Positions 15,141 through 22,094 of a stretch of 22,094 nt of DNA are shown here, in pieces. Made by a program: the position numbers and the translations under genes. The DNA lies in the NCBI GenBank assembly GCA_021737445.1, contig JAIPDY010000022.1:1-22094 (forward strand). The letters are read 5' to 3'. Within the stretch, counting starts at the first letter, position 1. Each line of letters starts with the position of its first letter. The notes under the pieces were generated by a model. The model did not search any database and was not told the origin of the DNA. It saw only the letters and a list, made by a program, of their open reading frames with translations. The DNA is from Desulfotignum sp. (GTDB lineage Bacteria; Desulfobacterota; Desulfobacteria; Desulfobacterales; Desulfobacteraceae).

Positions 15141-15458
15141 GTGATCAACCGAAGTACTGTGGGCGTACTGGGCCTGAAACCCGTGACCCGAAACATGTGT
15201 TACGATTTTTATATGAAAATAAACTCGGAATTTGATACCCCGGATGCCATCAAAGAATCGATTTCCTGGTGGCAGGACAACAAAGACAAACTAAACGAAC
15301 TCTGGTGGGTGCTCAATTACTATTCCGAGTCTCTGGATCCGGAGCGTGAGCTCAGGGCCCATGTGGAACACCATCTGGATGCACTTGCCCTTGAAAAAAC
15401 CGCTGCGCTGGAAACCCTCCCCGGCCAGGAAACCACCCAGGCTCTGGAACAGGCCTAA
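15141..15458 (+). CDS. Small protein of unknown function
   Basis: A 105-aa acidic soluble protein that I do not recognise. The start is placed at GTG 15141 because AAAGGAGG (15128-15135) lies five bases upstream; an in-frame ATG ten codons earlier overlaps that ribosome site. The central part is rich in aromatic residues and predicted helical (SISWWQDNKDKLNELWWVL, then YYSESLDPE). There is no signal peptide, membrane segment or cysteine pair. It is transcribed divergently from cobU and ends inside the bidirectional terminator shared with the GAF protein. A regulatory or scaffold role is possible, but nothing in the sequence proves one. Confidence 0.75.
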   Translation: MINRSTVGVLGLKPVTRNMCYDFYMKINSEFDTPDAIKESISWWQDNKDKLNELWWVLNYYSESLDPERELRAHVEHHLDALALEKTAALETLPGQETTQALEQA

Positions 15459-15516
15459 AAATTTTTGACAGTGCCGGCACTGACCACCCATCACCGGCAC
15501 TGTCAAAAATTTTTAG
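15455..15516. terminator. Bidirectional terminator, perfect 23-bp stem
   Basis: The arms 15455-15477 and 15494-15516 are exact reverse complements over 23 bases, with a 16-base loop. Each arm has a G+C-rich inner part (GACAGTGCCGG) flanked by an AAAAATTTTT outer part, so the transcript from either side ends in a stem plus T-run. The stop codon of the + gene (TAA 15456-15458) lies in the left arm and that of the - gene (TGA, 15503-15505) in the right arm. Confidence 0.92.
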
Positions 15517-16411
15517 TATCATCTTCATCATCGGTACTGGCACCCCAGATATCGATAATCTGCTTGTTGCCTGGGTATAAAATGGTTTTATACCGGGTGA
15601 TACTGCTCAGACGACGGGTGATTTTTCCGATGCGGTCAGCCTGACGCTTGATCTGATCAATCTCCCTTGGCACATCGGTTTTTGATGCAGCCAGCAGGTC
15701 TGCATATCCCATGATGGTTTGAAGGGGCTGATTCATCTCATGGCAGATGGCTCCGGCCATTTCCAGCACCCCCTGAAGCCTTTCTTTTTCCATTTTTTCC
15801 TTCTGTATCAGGTCCTTTTCAACAAATTCTGCTATTTTGGCAGTGGTATTTTTCAAAACGTTTTCCAGCACCTGCTGCCGGGCCTGTAATTTTTCTTCAA
15901 AATCCTTTCGCTCCATGGCCAAAGCGATATGCCTGGAAAAAGTATCAAGACAATTCAGATCTTTTTTTTGATTCTCATCTGTGGCACTGCAAGTTTGAAT
16001 ACAGATCACGCCGATCCGATTATTACCCACCATCAGGGGTGCCGCCAGCCAGATCTTGTCAACAGAACCGCTGTTCTGCGGGGTCTGCTGCCTGGTGTTG
16101 TCATCGATATTTTGCTCACGAAAAATTATGGATTTTCCGGCCTTGATCACCTGGTTTGTAATCTCGTCCGGGATTCTGTCATTTTTATCCACATAAAAGG
16201 GAAAAGAGATGGACGGGCCGGCAGGATGATAAAGAGCAATATAAAAATTGCCCATATTGAAAAATTTTTTCAAAGAATCATGGATGGCATTATACAGTTC
16301 AGCCAGGGTCCGGGTATATGACAGCGCTTCAAAAATTTCAAGCAGAACCGCCTGAAGTCGGACACTATCCTGATTGTCTGGTGACAAGTGCTTCTGAACC
16401 GGTTTTTTCAT
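15503..16411 (-). CDS. GAF domain protein with histidine phosphoacceptor domain, no kinase ATPase domain
   Basis: A 302-aa protein without membrane segments. A GAF sensor domain (about 20-165) leads through a coiled coil (about 166-215) to a HisKA dimerisation/phosphoacceptor domain with H-box ICHEMNQPLQTIMGYADLL, H224 being the phosphoacceptor. The HATPase_c domain (N, G1, G2 boxes) that should follow is absent; the protein ends with a short acidic tail after NKQIIDIWGAS and the terminator follows at once. I recall other deltaproteobacterial proteins with the same ending, which suggests a real family and not a recent deletion. It may receive phosphate from another kinase or act as a signal-responsive adaptor. 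It is divergent from the NifA-like activator, which also begins with a GAF domain. AGGGGG lies six bases before the ATG. Confidence 0.85.
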   Translation of the reverse strand: MKKPVQKHLSPDNQDSVRLQAVLLEIFEALSYTRTLAELYNAIHDSLKKFFNMGNFYIALYHPAGPSISFPFYVDKNDRIPDEITNQVIKAGKSIIFREQNIDDNTRQQTPQNSGSVDKIWLAAPLMVGNNRIGVICIQTCSATDENQKKDLNCLDTFSRHIALAMERKDFEEKLQARQQVLENVLKNTTAKIAEFVEKDLIQKEKMEKERLQGVLEMAGAICHEMNQPLQTIMGYADLLAASKTDVPREIDQIKRQADRIGKITRRLSSITRYKTILYPGNKQIIDIWGASTDDEDDTKNF

Positions 16412-16481
16412 GCATTACCCCCTGACATAAGAATCAGCCCTGTTATGAAAATAAAATTTATGCCATAATATGATTTTAACC

Positions 16482-16494
16482 TGGTACTATACCA
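16482..16494. promoter_or_regulatory. Candidate operator in the divergent GAF-kinase/activator gap
   Basis: TGGTA-CTA-TACCA (16482-16494) is a perfect 13-base dyad in the 114-base gap between the two divergent genes, so a protein bound there could control both. I found neither a convincing sigma-54 (-24/-12) promoter nor a strong sigma-70 promoter in the gap. Confidence 0.4.
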
Positions 16495-16525
16495 AAATAT
16501 ATGAATAAAACCATAATAATTAACC

Positions 16526-18079
16526 ATGGCAACATCACAGCCGCCGGGAAAAATTTTTATGAAATCTCTTGAAGAAATTTCGTTACTGTATGAAATCAGC
16601 GAAGCGTTGAACCAGCACATGGATATGAAAAAATCTCTGTTCAAGGTGTTGGGTGTATTGTCGGAATCCATGAACCTGGTCCGGGGCATCATTTTTTTAA
16701 CCAACCGGGAAAACGGGGAAATCCGTATCGAAATCGCCCACGGCATTTCAGAAGAGACCACCCGGAAGATCAAATACCTTCCCGGAGAAGGCATCATCGG
16801 CAAGGTGGTGGAATCGGGCAAACCCGCCGTGGTGCCACGCATCAGCAAAGAACCTTTGTTTTTAGACAAAACCCATTCCAGAAATCTCACCCAGGGCCAG
16901 GATTATTCCTTTATCTGTGTGCCCATAAAAAAAGAAAACCAAGTGGTTGGAGCCATAAGTGCAGATCGTCCGTTTGAGGGGAAACAGTCGCTGCAGCAGG
17001 GCGAAAAGCTCCTGTCTGTGGTGGCGGCCATGCTGGCTCACCATGTCATCAATATCGAAATGGTGAGGCTGGAAAAAGAAACCCTTAAAACCGAAAATCT
17101 GCGCCTTAAATCAGAACTGGAAAACCGGTACAGCTTTTCCAATATTATCGGCAATTCCAATAAAATGCGCGAAGTGCTCCAGATGATCTCCCAGGTATCG
17201 TTTTCTTCGGCCACGGTGTTGATCCGGGGGGAAAGCGGTACCGGCAAGGAGCTGGTAGCCAACGCCATCCACTATAATTCAGAGCGGTGCCACAAGCCTT
17301 TCATCAAGATAAACTGTGCTGCGATTCCGGAAAACCTCATTGAAAGCGAACTGTTCGGTCATGAAAGAGGGGCTTTTACCGGCGCATCCCACCTGAAAAA
17401 AGGCAAGTTTGAAATAGCAGACAAGGGCACCATCTTTTTAGATGAAATCGGCAACATGGCCCCGGGTGCCCAGGTCAAACTGCTCCGGGTACTTCAGGAA
17501 AAAGAGTTTGAACGGGTGGGGGGATATAAACCGATCCAGACGGATGTGCGCATTGTGGCTGCCACCAATGCCAACCTGGAAGAGATGGTTCAGCAGGGCA
17601 GATTCAGAGATGACCTGTATTTCAGGCTCAATGTGTTTCCCATCTATATTCCCAGCCTGCGCATGCGCAAAACCGACATCATTCTTCTGGCCGACCATTT
17701 TCTGGAAAAATACCGAAAGACCCACGGCAAGGATATCAAGCGCATCACCACCCCGGCCATTGACATGATGATGGAATATCACTGGCCCGGCAATGTCAGA
17801 GAGCTGGAAAACTGTATTGAACGGGCCGTGATCCTGTGCAACGAAGGGGCCATCCATTCCTATCATCTGCCAGCCACCCTTCAGACCGGGAACCAGTCCA
17901 AAACCCTGCCTTTGTCCCTGGAAACAGCTGTGGCCAGCCTGGAAAAGGAGATACTCATGGATGCGTTGAAAAACACCCGGGGAAATATCAAACAGGCAGC
18001 CCGGCTTATCCAGATCACTGTGCGTAAATTTTCTTATAAAGCAACCAGATATGGTATCAATTACAAAGATTTTAGATGA
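16526..18079 (+). CDS. NifA-like sigma-54-dependent transcriptional activator
   Basis: A 517-aa bacterial enhancer-binding protein. Domains: N-terminal GAF sensor (about 20-175), short coiled linker, AAA+ domain (about 203-435) with Walker A GESGTGKE (235-242), the sigma-54-contacting GAFTGA loop (282-287), Walker B IFLDE (303-307) and RFRDDLYFRL (359-368), then a Fis-type helix-turn-helix (about 485-512, GNIKQAARLIQITVRKFSYKATRYGI). The architecture is that of NifA, but no nitrogenase genes are near and the target is unknown. There is no receiver domain, so GAF ligand or protein contact should control it. ATG 16526 lacks a Shine-Dalgarno; ATG 16559 (residue 12) is an alternative start. The activator gene is followed by a DUF2892 gene. 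Confidence 0.92.
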   Translation: MATSQPPGKIFMKSLEEISLLYEISEALNQHMDMKKSLFKVLGVLSESMNLVRGIIFLTNRENGEIRIEIAHGISEETTRKIKYLPGEGIIGKVVESGKPAVVPRISKEPLFLDKTHSRNLTQGQDYSFICVPIKKENQVVGAISADRPFEGKQSLQQGEKLLSVVAAMLAHHVINIEMVRLEKETLKTENLRLKSELENRYSFSNIIGNSNKMREVLQMISQVSFSSATVLIRGESGTGKELVANAIHYNSERCHKPFIKINCAAIPENLIESELFGHERGAFTGASHLKKGKFEIADKGTIFLDEIGNMAPGAQVKLLRVLQEKEFERVGGYKPIQTDVRIVAATNANLEEMVQQGRFRDDLYFRLNVFPIYIPSLRMRKTDIILLADHFLEKYRKTHGKDIKRITTPAIDMMMEYHWPGNVRELENCIERAVILCNEGAIHSYHLPATLQTGNQSKTLPLSLETAVASLEKEILMDALKNTRGNIKQAARLIQITVRKFSYKATRYGINYKDFR

Positions 18080-18113
18080 TATTTATCTACACGGAAAACA
18101 AGGAGACCATAAA

Positions 18114-18308
18114 ATGAAAATGGAACAATACATCCGGGCCATTGCAGGTTTGTTCATCCTTACGTCCATGGCGCTGGGATACTGGGTGTCCCCCTACTTT
18201 TACCTGTTCACCGCTTTTGTGGGGCTCAACCTGCTCCAGTCCGCGTTCACCGGCCTGTGCCCCATGGAGAACATCCTGGAAAAAATGTTTAAGATACCCC
18301 GGAACTGA
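18114..18308 (+). CDS. DUF2892 (YgaP-like) small inner membrane protein
   Basis: A 64-aa protein with two hydrophobic segments (about 8-25 and 28-45) and the DUF2892 signature GLNLLQSAFTGLCPMENIL. Members occur alone or fused to rhodanese domains (as in YgaP), and the conserved Cys of the TGLCP motif is thought to matter in sulfur-related contexts; the function is not settled. The start ATG 18114 is supported by AGGAG (18101-18105) eight bases upstream; a longer frame overlapping the activator gene is not family-like. It begins 34 bases after the activator stop and is probably cotranscribed with it. No rhodanese gene is adjacent. Confidence 0.88.
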   Translation: MKMEQYIRAIAGLFILTSMALGYWVSPYFYLFTAFVGLNLLQSAFTGLCPMENILEKMFKIPRN

Positions 18309-18329
18309 ATCGGCTTATCTGGATGCCTG

Positions 18330-18842
18330 TTATTTTTTTGCCGGGGTTATGCGGTAATCAGAATGGGTTGACAGTTTATTGGTTGGATCCCCTTCTGAAA
18401 TCATCCGGTCCAGCAGGTTTTTTTCATCATCCAGGGGCAGTCGGCCGGTCATGGTCGCCAGGGCCACCCGCCGGCCGGCCTGGTTGGTGAAAACCGCCTT
18501 TGCCCCGGCCCGGCCGTTCTTTTCTATCTGTGTCAGGGTCACCTGGCACTGGATGGTATCTCCGAAATACACCGGGCCAAGAAATTTAAAATTCATGCCT
18601 GTGGCCAGCCATCCCACCTGGCCCCCGAATTCGCAGATCATCCCCCCCACCAGAAGGCCGTGACAGATCAGATCATTGAACCCTTTGGCCCGGGTCCATC
18701 GGCGATCATAGTGCACCGGATTGTAATCTCTGGTAAGGTCACCGAAAGCCCGGGTTTCCTCTTGAGAAAACCGCCGGGTAAAGCAAAAGGTATCCCCGGG
18801 CTGCAATCCCTTTACCACATGTTCCCGGACCGGATTTCCCAT
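18330..18842 (-). CDS. MaoC-like (R)-specific enoyl-CoA hydratase family protein
   Basis: A 170-aa hot-dog-fold protein. The catalytic pair is present as D39 and H44 in TRDYNPVHYD, followed by GLLVGGM, matching the single-domain MaoC/PhaJ hydratases that add water to trans-2-enoyl-CoA. The exact acyl-CoA substrate cannot be told from sequence. The start is ATG 18842, with GGAGG six bases upstream; a TTG one codon earlier is only three bases from it. It lies 15 bases downstream of the M23 peptidase gene on the same strand and may be cotranscribed with it, although the functions do not obviously connect. Confidence 0.87.
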   Translation of the reverse strand: MGNPVREHVVKGLQPGDTFCFTRRFSQEETRAFGDLTRDYNPVHYDRRWTRAKGFNDLICHGLLVGGMICEFGGQVGWLATGMNFKFLGPVYFGDTIQCQVTLTQIEKNGRAGAKAVFTNQAGRRVALATMTGRLPLDDEKNLLDRMISEGDPTNKLSTHSDYRITPAKK

Positions 18843-18857
18843 CAATACCCTCCGTTG

Positions 18858-20153
18858 CTATGGAATGACCCGGGCGATGGATCCGGCGGTCATCAGTTTT
18901 TCCGCATATTGCGCCACCTGGCCTGCAAACCGGTCCATCTCACTGGAAGCAACCGGTTTGGCACTGGTTTCCGGGGTGTCCAGCGGATTGAGATGCCTGC
19001 CGTTTTTGGTCATCCTGAAGCACAGGTGGTATCCGGTGGCCAGGCCTGTTTTTCCCACATATCCGATAATCTCTCCCTGGAACACTGCCCCGTTTTTTTT
19101 CATGCTCTTGCCAAAACTGTTCATGTGATAATAGCTGGTCTCATATCCGTTGAAATGGCGGATGATCATATACCGGCCCATGGTGCTGTTATGGCCCATT
19201 TCCACTATTGTGCCGTCAGCAACGGTTTTGATAGGGGTGTTTTTCGGGGCTGCATAATCCACCCCGAGATGGGGACGGCGGGTTTTTAATATAGGATGAA
19301 GCCTGCTTGTGGAAAAACGGGAAGTGATTCTGGAAAATTTCACCGGGGATTTCAAAAACGCTTTTTGAAGGGATTGGCCGTTTTCATCATAGTATCCCTC
19401 ATGGCCCTGGTTATCGACATACCGAAACGCTTTGTAGGTTGTGCCTCTGTTGATGAACTCCGTTGCCAGGATATTTTTGTATCCCTTGAATTCGCCATGT
19501 CTGAACCGTTTTTCCACCAGCATTTGAAGCCGGTCTCCGTGCCGGATATCCCTGGCAAAATCGATATCCCAGGCAAAAATATCTGCCAGGGCCCACCCCA
19601 GAGACGGGTCTATACCGGCCTGTTTCAAGGCTGCAGAGATATTGGTTTCGATGGTCAAGGCGACCACTTGTTCACGGATCTCATACTGGATGGGGATTTT
19701 GGTGATATCAAAGCGGCCGTTGTCTTTTTGAATCATCAGCCGGTACTGATCGTCAATTTCATATTCAAAGGCGGCAAAATCATCCTGGTGGTCAAAAGAT
19801 ATCTGAAACGGTTGACCCGCCTTGAAACGGGTAAAGGCAAACACCGGCCTGCTTTTTTTTTCAAGGCGGTAAATGGTTTGCAGCGTCAGATACTGTCCCA
19901 GGACCGAAGAGGCGGTGTCCCCGCTTTTGAAAACACCTAAAATTTGTTTTGTTTGAGGTTTTATTTCAGACAGAACCTTGTCTGGTGACGTTTTCCGCTC
20001 GATCAACACCTTTTTCACATCTGGTGTTCGGGAAACCGCACTGGTTTCCGGGAAAAAAAATACCGCTGTCCAGGTCAAACACATCGCCGTCGCAATCAGC
20101 CATATTTGTTTTTTCGAACGTATCTTTACTTCTGTATCCGCTTTAATTTCCAA
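18858..20153 (-). CDS. M23 family murein endopeptidase, membrane-anchored, with HxC variant site
   Basis: A 431-aa envelope protein. An N-terminal transmembrane anchor (about 17-34) follows a short basic cytoplasmic stretch; a long periplasmic region with OapA/LysM-like and MepM-type segments (about 70-270) leads to an M23 LytM domain (about 290-392). Zinc-site residues H295 and D299 (HLGVD) and catalytic H343 (YYHMNSF) are present, but the final HxH motif reads HLC (H376, C378). The Cys takes the place of the third zinc-ligand His; I recall this variant in other M23 proteins. Such enzymes cut peptidoglycan cross-links during growth. The only upstream start is TTG 20153, preceded by AGGGCAGG five bases away; a later ATG lies inside the anchor. 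Confidence 0.88.
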   Translation of the reverse strand: MEIKADTEVKIRSKKQIWLIATAMCLTWTAVFFFPETSAVSRTPDVKKVLIERKTSPDKVLSEIKPQTKQILGVFKSGDTASSVLGQYLTLQTIYRLEKKSRPVFAFTRFKAGQPFQISFDHQDDFAAFEYEIDDQYRLMIQKDNGRFDITKIPIQYEIREQVVALTIETNISAALKQAGIDPSLGWALADIFAWDIDFARDIRHGDRLQMLVEKRFRHGEFKGYKNILATEFINRGTTYKAFRYVDNQGHEGYYDENGQSLQKAFLKSPVKFSRITSRFSTSRLHPILKTRRPHLGVDYAAPKNTPIKTVADGTIVEMGHNSTMGRYMIIRHFNGYETSYYHMNSFGKSMKKNGAVFQGEIIGYVGKTGLATGYHLCFRMTKNGRHLNPLDTPETSAKPVASSEMDRFAGQVAQYAEKLMTAGSIARVIP

Positions 20154-20175
20154 AATAGCCTGCCCTGTATGTGTT

Positions 20176-20181
20176 ATTATA
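20176..20181 (-). promoter_or_regulatory. Possible -10 element of the M23 peptidase gene
   Basis: Read on the minus strand, a consensus TATAAT (20181-20176) lies 22 bases before the TTG start, leaving a leader of about 16 bases that holds the AGGGCAGG ribosome site. No clear -35 is found at 16-18 bases, so confidence is limited. The rest of 20182-20345 holds no gene or repeat that I can support. Confidence 0.45.
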
Positions 20182-20349
20182 ATCTAAACCATGCCAATAT
20201 CCTGATAATTCATCACAATTTTGGCAGCACCATATCCAATGAAAGACCAATAGTAAAGAATTTTTTTATAAATCACATTCCTGTGGTTCATTCTTTTGCT
20301 ACTGGTTCAGAGGGGAGATGTGCAAGACATAACAGATCAAGGCAGAACG

Positions 20350-20385
20350 AAAAATGGCCGGAACCTGTGACAGGCTCCGGCCATT
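20350..20385 (-). terminator. Intrinsic terminator of the pyruvate:ferredoxin oxidoreductase gene
   Basis: AATGGCCGGA (20353-20362) and TCCGGCCATT (20376-20385) are exact 10-bp arms, with an inner CCTG-TGA-CAGG stem separated by one mismatch. On the minus strand the stem is followed by a T-run (complement of the A-run at 20350-20354). It lies about 32 bases past the stop codon. Confidence 0.9.
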
Positions 20386-20416
20386 AAAGGGTTTTAAACC
20401 GCATCAGGGATAACGG

Positions 20417-22094
20417 TTATTTCTCTTTTTTATCATCAGCAGCTTTTCCCACGTCTGCCATCATTTTGAGCATGGCATGCCGGTCCGTGACCTCTTTTTC
20501 AATTTTTTTGCGCAGCCGCCGGGATTCTTCGGGAAAACTTTTTTCCAGAGCCGCAAACCGCACCTCACCGCCTAAAAACTCCTGGAGACTTCCGTTTGGT
20601 TCTTTTGAATCCAGAATAAAGGGGTTTTTGCCCAGATCTATCAGTTCCGGATTGAACCGGTACAAGGGCCAGTAACCGGATTCCACAGCCAGCTTGCCCT
20701 CTTCCTGGGATTTTCCCATGCCCTTGCGTATTCCCTGGTTGATGCAGGGAGCATAGCAGATGATCAGAGAAGGTCCGGGATATTTTTCCGCTTCCAGCAA
20801 TGCTTTCATGGTCTGGTTCTTGTTGGCCCCCATGGAGATGGATGCCACATAAATATACCCATAACTCATCATCATCCGGCCCAGGTCTTTTTTGCCGATC
20901 TTTTTGCCGGAGGCCGCATATTTGGCAATGGCACCGGTGGGAGTGGCTTTGGATGACTGGCCCCCGGTATTGGAGTACACTTCCGTGTCCATCACCAGGA
21001 TATTGATATCCTCTCCTGAGGCCAGCACATGGTCCAGGCCCCCGAACCCGATGTCATAGGCCCAGCCGTCCCCGCCGAATATCCAGTGGGATTTTTTGGT
21101 GAACACATCTTTTTCATCATAAATTTCTCTTAAAATTCCATGAGTTACATCCTTGAGCAGGGTTTTGAGGGCAAAGCCGTATCTGGCGGATGTCTCAGGG
21201 TCATCTTTTCCTTCCAACCAGCCTTCCAGGGCCTGTTTCACCTCCGGGGCCAGGTCTGTTTCCAGGGCCTGTTTCATTTTGGATGCCAGGGTCTTGCGCC
21301 GGCTCTGGGTGGCCAGCATCATGCCGTACCCGTATTCTGCCGCATCCTCGAACAGGGAGCTGGCCCAGCCAGGGCCGTGTCCGTCGGCATTGGTGCAGTA
21401 AGGCGTGGACGGAGCCGATCCCCCCCAGATGGAAGAACATCCTGTGGCATTGGCAATGGTCATTCTTTCGCCGAACAGCTGGGTGATCACCTTGACATAG
21501 GGGGTTTCTCCGCACCCGGCACAGGCACCGGAGAATTCGAGCAAAGGTTTGTGCAGCTGGCTGCCTTTGACGGTTTCTCTTTTGAGAATATCGGTTTTAA
21601 AGGGAATGCCCAGAGAAAATGTGTGGTTGGTTTTTTGTTCATCCACCTGGGTGGACAACGGTTTCATCACCAGGGCGGTTGTCTTGGCCGGGCAGATGTC
21701 GGCGCAGTTGCCGCAGCCCTGGCAGTCAAGGGGATTGACCTGGATTCTGAATGTATAATCCTCCATGCCCTTGCCTTTGCCGTCCACCGTCACAAAGGTG
21801 TCCGGCGCCCCTGCCAGTTCATCTTTAGTGGCAACGATGGGGATAATGGCGGCATGGGGGCAGACAAAGGCGCACTGGTTGCACTGGATGCAGTTCTCCG
21901 GTATCCATTCCGGCACATTGATGGCCACCCCGCGTTTCTCATATTTGGCGGTTCCCTGTTCAAATACGCCGTCCACGGAAAATGCCGATACCGGCAGGTC
22001 ATCTCCGCCCTGGGCATTGATTTTGCGCATCACATTTTCAACAAACGGCGTGGCCTGTTCTGCATGGGTCTCTTCTGTGACCGCATCTTTCCAG
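20417..22094 (-). CDS. nifJ: Pyruvate:ferredoxin (flavodoxin) oxidoreductase, C-terminal part
   Basis: The frame is open to the right edge of the window, so the N-terminal half lies outside; about 558 of an expected 1,170-1,200 residues are visible. Homodimeric PFOR decarboxylates pyruvate to acetyl-CoA, passing electrons to ferredoxin. The visible part has the ferredoxin-like domain with two [4Fe-4S] motifs (CIQCNQCAFVCP and CQGCGNCADICP), then the TPP-binding domain with CAGCGETPYVK for the proximal cluster, GDGWAYDIGFGGLDHV, and TEVYSNTGGQSSKATP. The C-terminus includes the late Cys (CYAPCINQG) typical of the family. An apparent start at 22033 is internal: upstream codons continue the conserved sequence (for example TPFVENVMRKINAQ). 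It ends at a strong terminator. It is a central carbon enzyme in this anaerobe. Confidence 0.96.
   Translation of the reverse strand, partial: WKDAVTEETHAEQATPFVENVMRKINAQGGDDLPVSAFSVDGVFEQGTAKYEKRGVAINVPEWIPENCIQCNQCAFVCPHAAIIPIVATKDELAGAPDTFVTVDGKGKGMEDYTFRIQVNPLDCQGCGNCADICPAKTTALVMKPLSTQVDEQKTNHTFSLGIPFKTDILKRETVKGSQLHKPLLEFSGACAGCGETPYVKVITQLFGERMTIANATGCSSIWGGSAPSTPYCTNADGHGPGWASSLFEDAAEYGYGMMLATQSRRKTLASKMKQALETDLAPEVKQALEGWLEGKDDPETSARYGFALKTLLKDVTHGILREIYDEKDVFTKKSHWIFGGDGWAYDIGFGGLDHVLASGEDINILVMDTEVYSNTGGQSSKATPTGAIAKYAASGKKIGKKDLGRMMMSYGYIYVASISMGANKNQTMKALLEAEKYPGPSLIICYAPCINQGIRKGMGKSQEEGKLAVESGYWPLYRFNPELIDLGKNPFILDSKEPNGSLQEFLGGEVRFAALEKSFPEESRRLRKKIEKEVTDRHAMLKMMADVGKAADDKKEK

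Noticed and set aside
15503..16411. The GAF/HisKA gene as a pseudogene truncated by deletion
   Set aside because: The frame is intact, has a ribosome site, ends in a defined tail and is followed at once by a strong terminator with no remnant of an ATPase domain.
16412..16525. Sigma-54 (-24/-12) promoter in the gap ahead of the NifA-like gene
   Set aside because: No GG-N10-GC pair in an acceptable context was found on either strand.
18297..18346. CCCCGG...CCGGGG pair between the DUF2892 and MaoC genes as a shared terminator
   Set aside because: The stem is only six bases with a loop of about 38; it is too weak to support.
19296..19940. 214-codon + strand open frame opposite the M23 peptidase
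   Set aside because: Antisense to a well-supported gene, with low-complexity translation and no ribosome site.
1..22094. CRISPR arrays, insertion sequences, tRNA or rRNA genes
   Set aside because: No regularly spaced repeats, transposase motifs or terminal repeats, or tRNA/rRNA signatures were seen by eye on either strand.

Overview
The window looks like a chromosomal segment of an anaerobic Gram-negative bacterium, most likely a sulfate-reducing member of the Desulfobacterota (Desulfobacteraceae-like). This placement is inferred from gene content and protein style: a PerR-type regulator with rubrerythrin, a large pyruvate:ferredoxin oxidoreductase, an archaeal-type prolyl-tRNA synthetase, outer-membrane assembly lipoprotein BamD, and NifA-like sigma-54 regulation. 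No phage, insertion sequence, CRISPR array, rRNA or tRNA was seen. Gene density is high and no gene-free stretch exceeds 300 bases.

Left part (1-3655, + strand). A peroxide-sensing Fur-family regulator (perR-like) and rubrerythrin form an oxidative-stress pair behind a clear sigma-70 promoter. A second promoter drives thioredoxin, thioredoxin reductase and, by a 4-base overlap, bamD. Ribosomal protein L28 follows behind its own promoter.

Middle-left (3682-9773, - strand). Read in the direction of transcription: ispG (isoprenoid MEP pathway), archaeal-type proS, a RelA/SpoT-type (p)ppGpp enzyme, and a PIN-PhoH ATPase. Overlaps or short gaps suggest one operon mixing housekeeping and stringent-response genes.

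Centre (9847-14966, - strand). A compact cobamide (B12-type) late-assembly operon: cobU, a radical SAM protein of unknown role, cobS, cobD (threonine-phosphate decarboxylase), cbiB, and a TIM-barrel protein that I call a probable CbiR cobamide-remodelling hydrolase. Together they could dismantle imported cobamides and rebuild them with the cell's own lower ligand. cobT and corrin-ring genes are absent from the window, and no B12 riboswitch is visible. This is the most interesting system here.

Right-centre (14967-18308). A small gene of unknown function converges on a GAF plus histidine-phosphoacceptor protein that lacks a kinase ATPase domain; the two share a long perfect hairpin terminator that contains both stop codons. 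Divergent from the GAF protein is a NifA-like GAF/AAA+/Fis sigma-54 activator, followed by a small DUF2892 membrane protein. The GAF protein and the activator may form an unusual signalling pair.

Right end (18330-22094, - strand). A MaoC-like hydratase, an M23 murein peptidase with a Cys in place of a zinc-ligand His, and the C-terminal part of pyruvate:ferredoxin oxidoreductase, which runs off the window and ends at a strong terminator.
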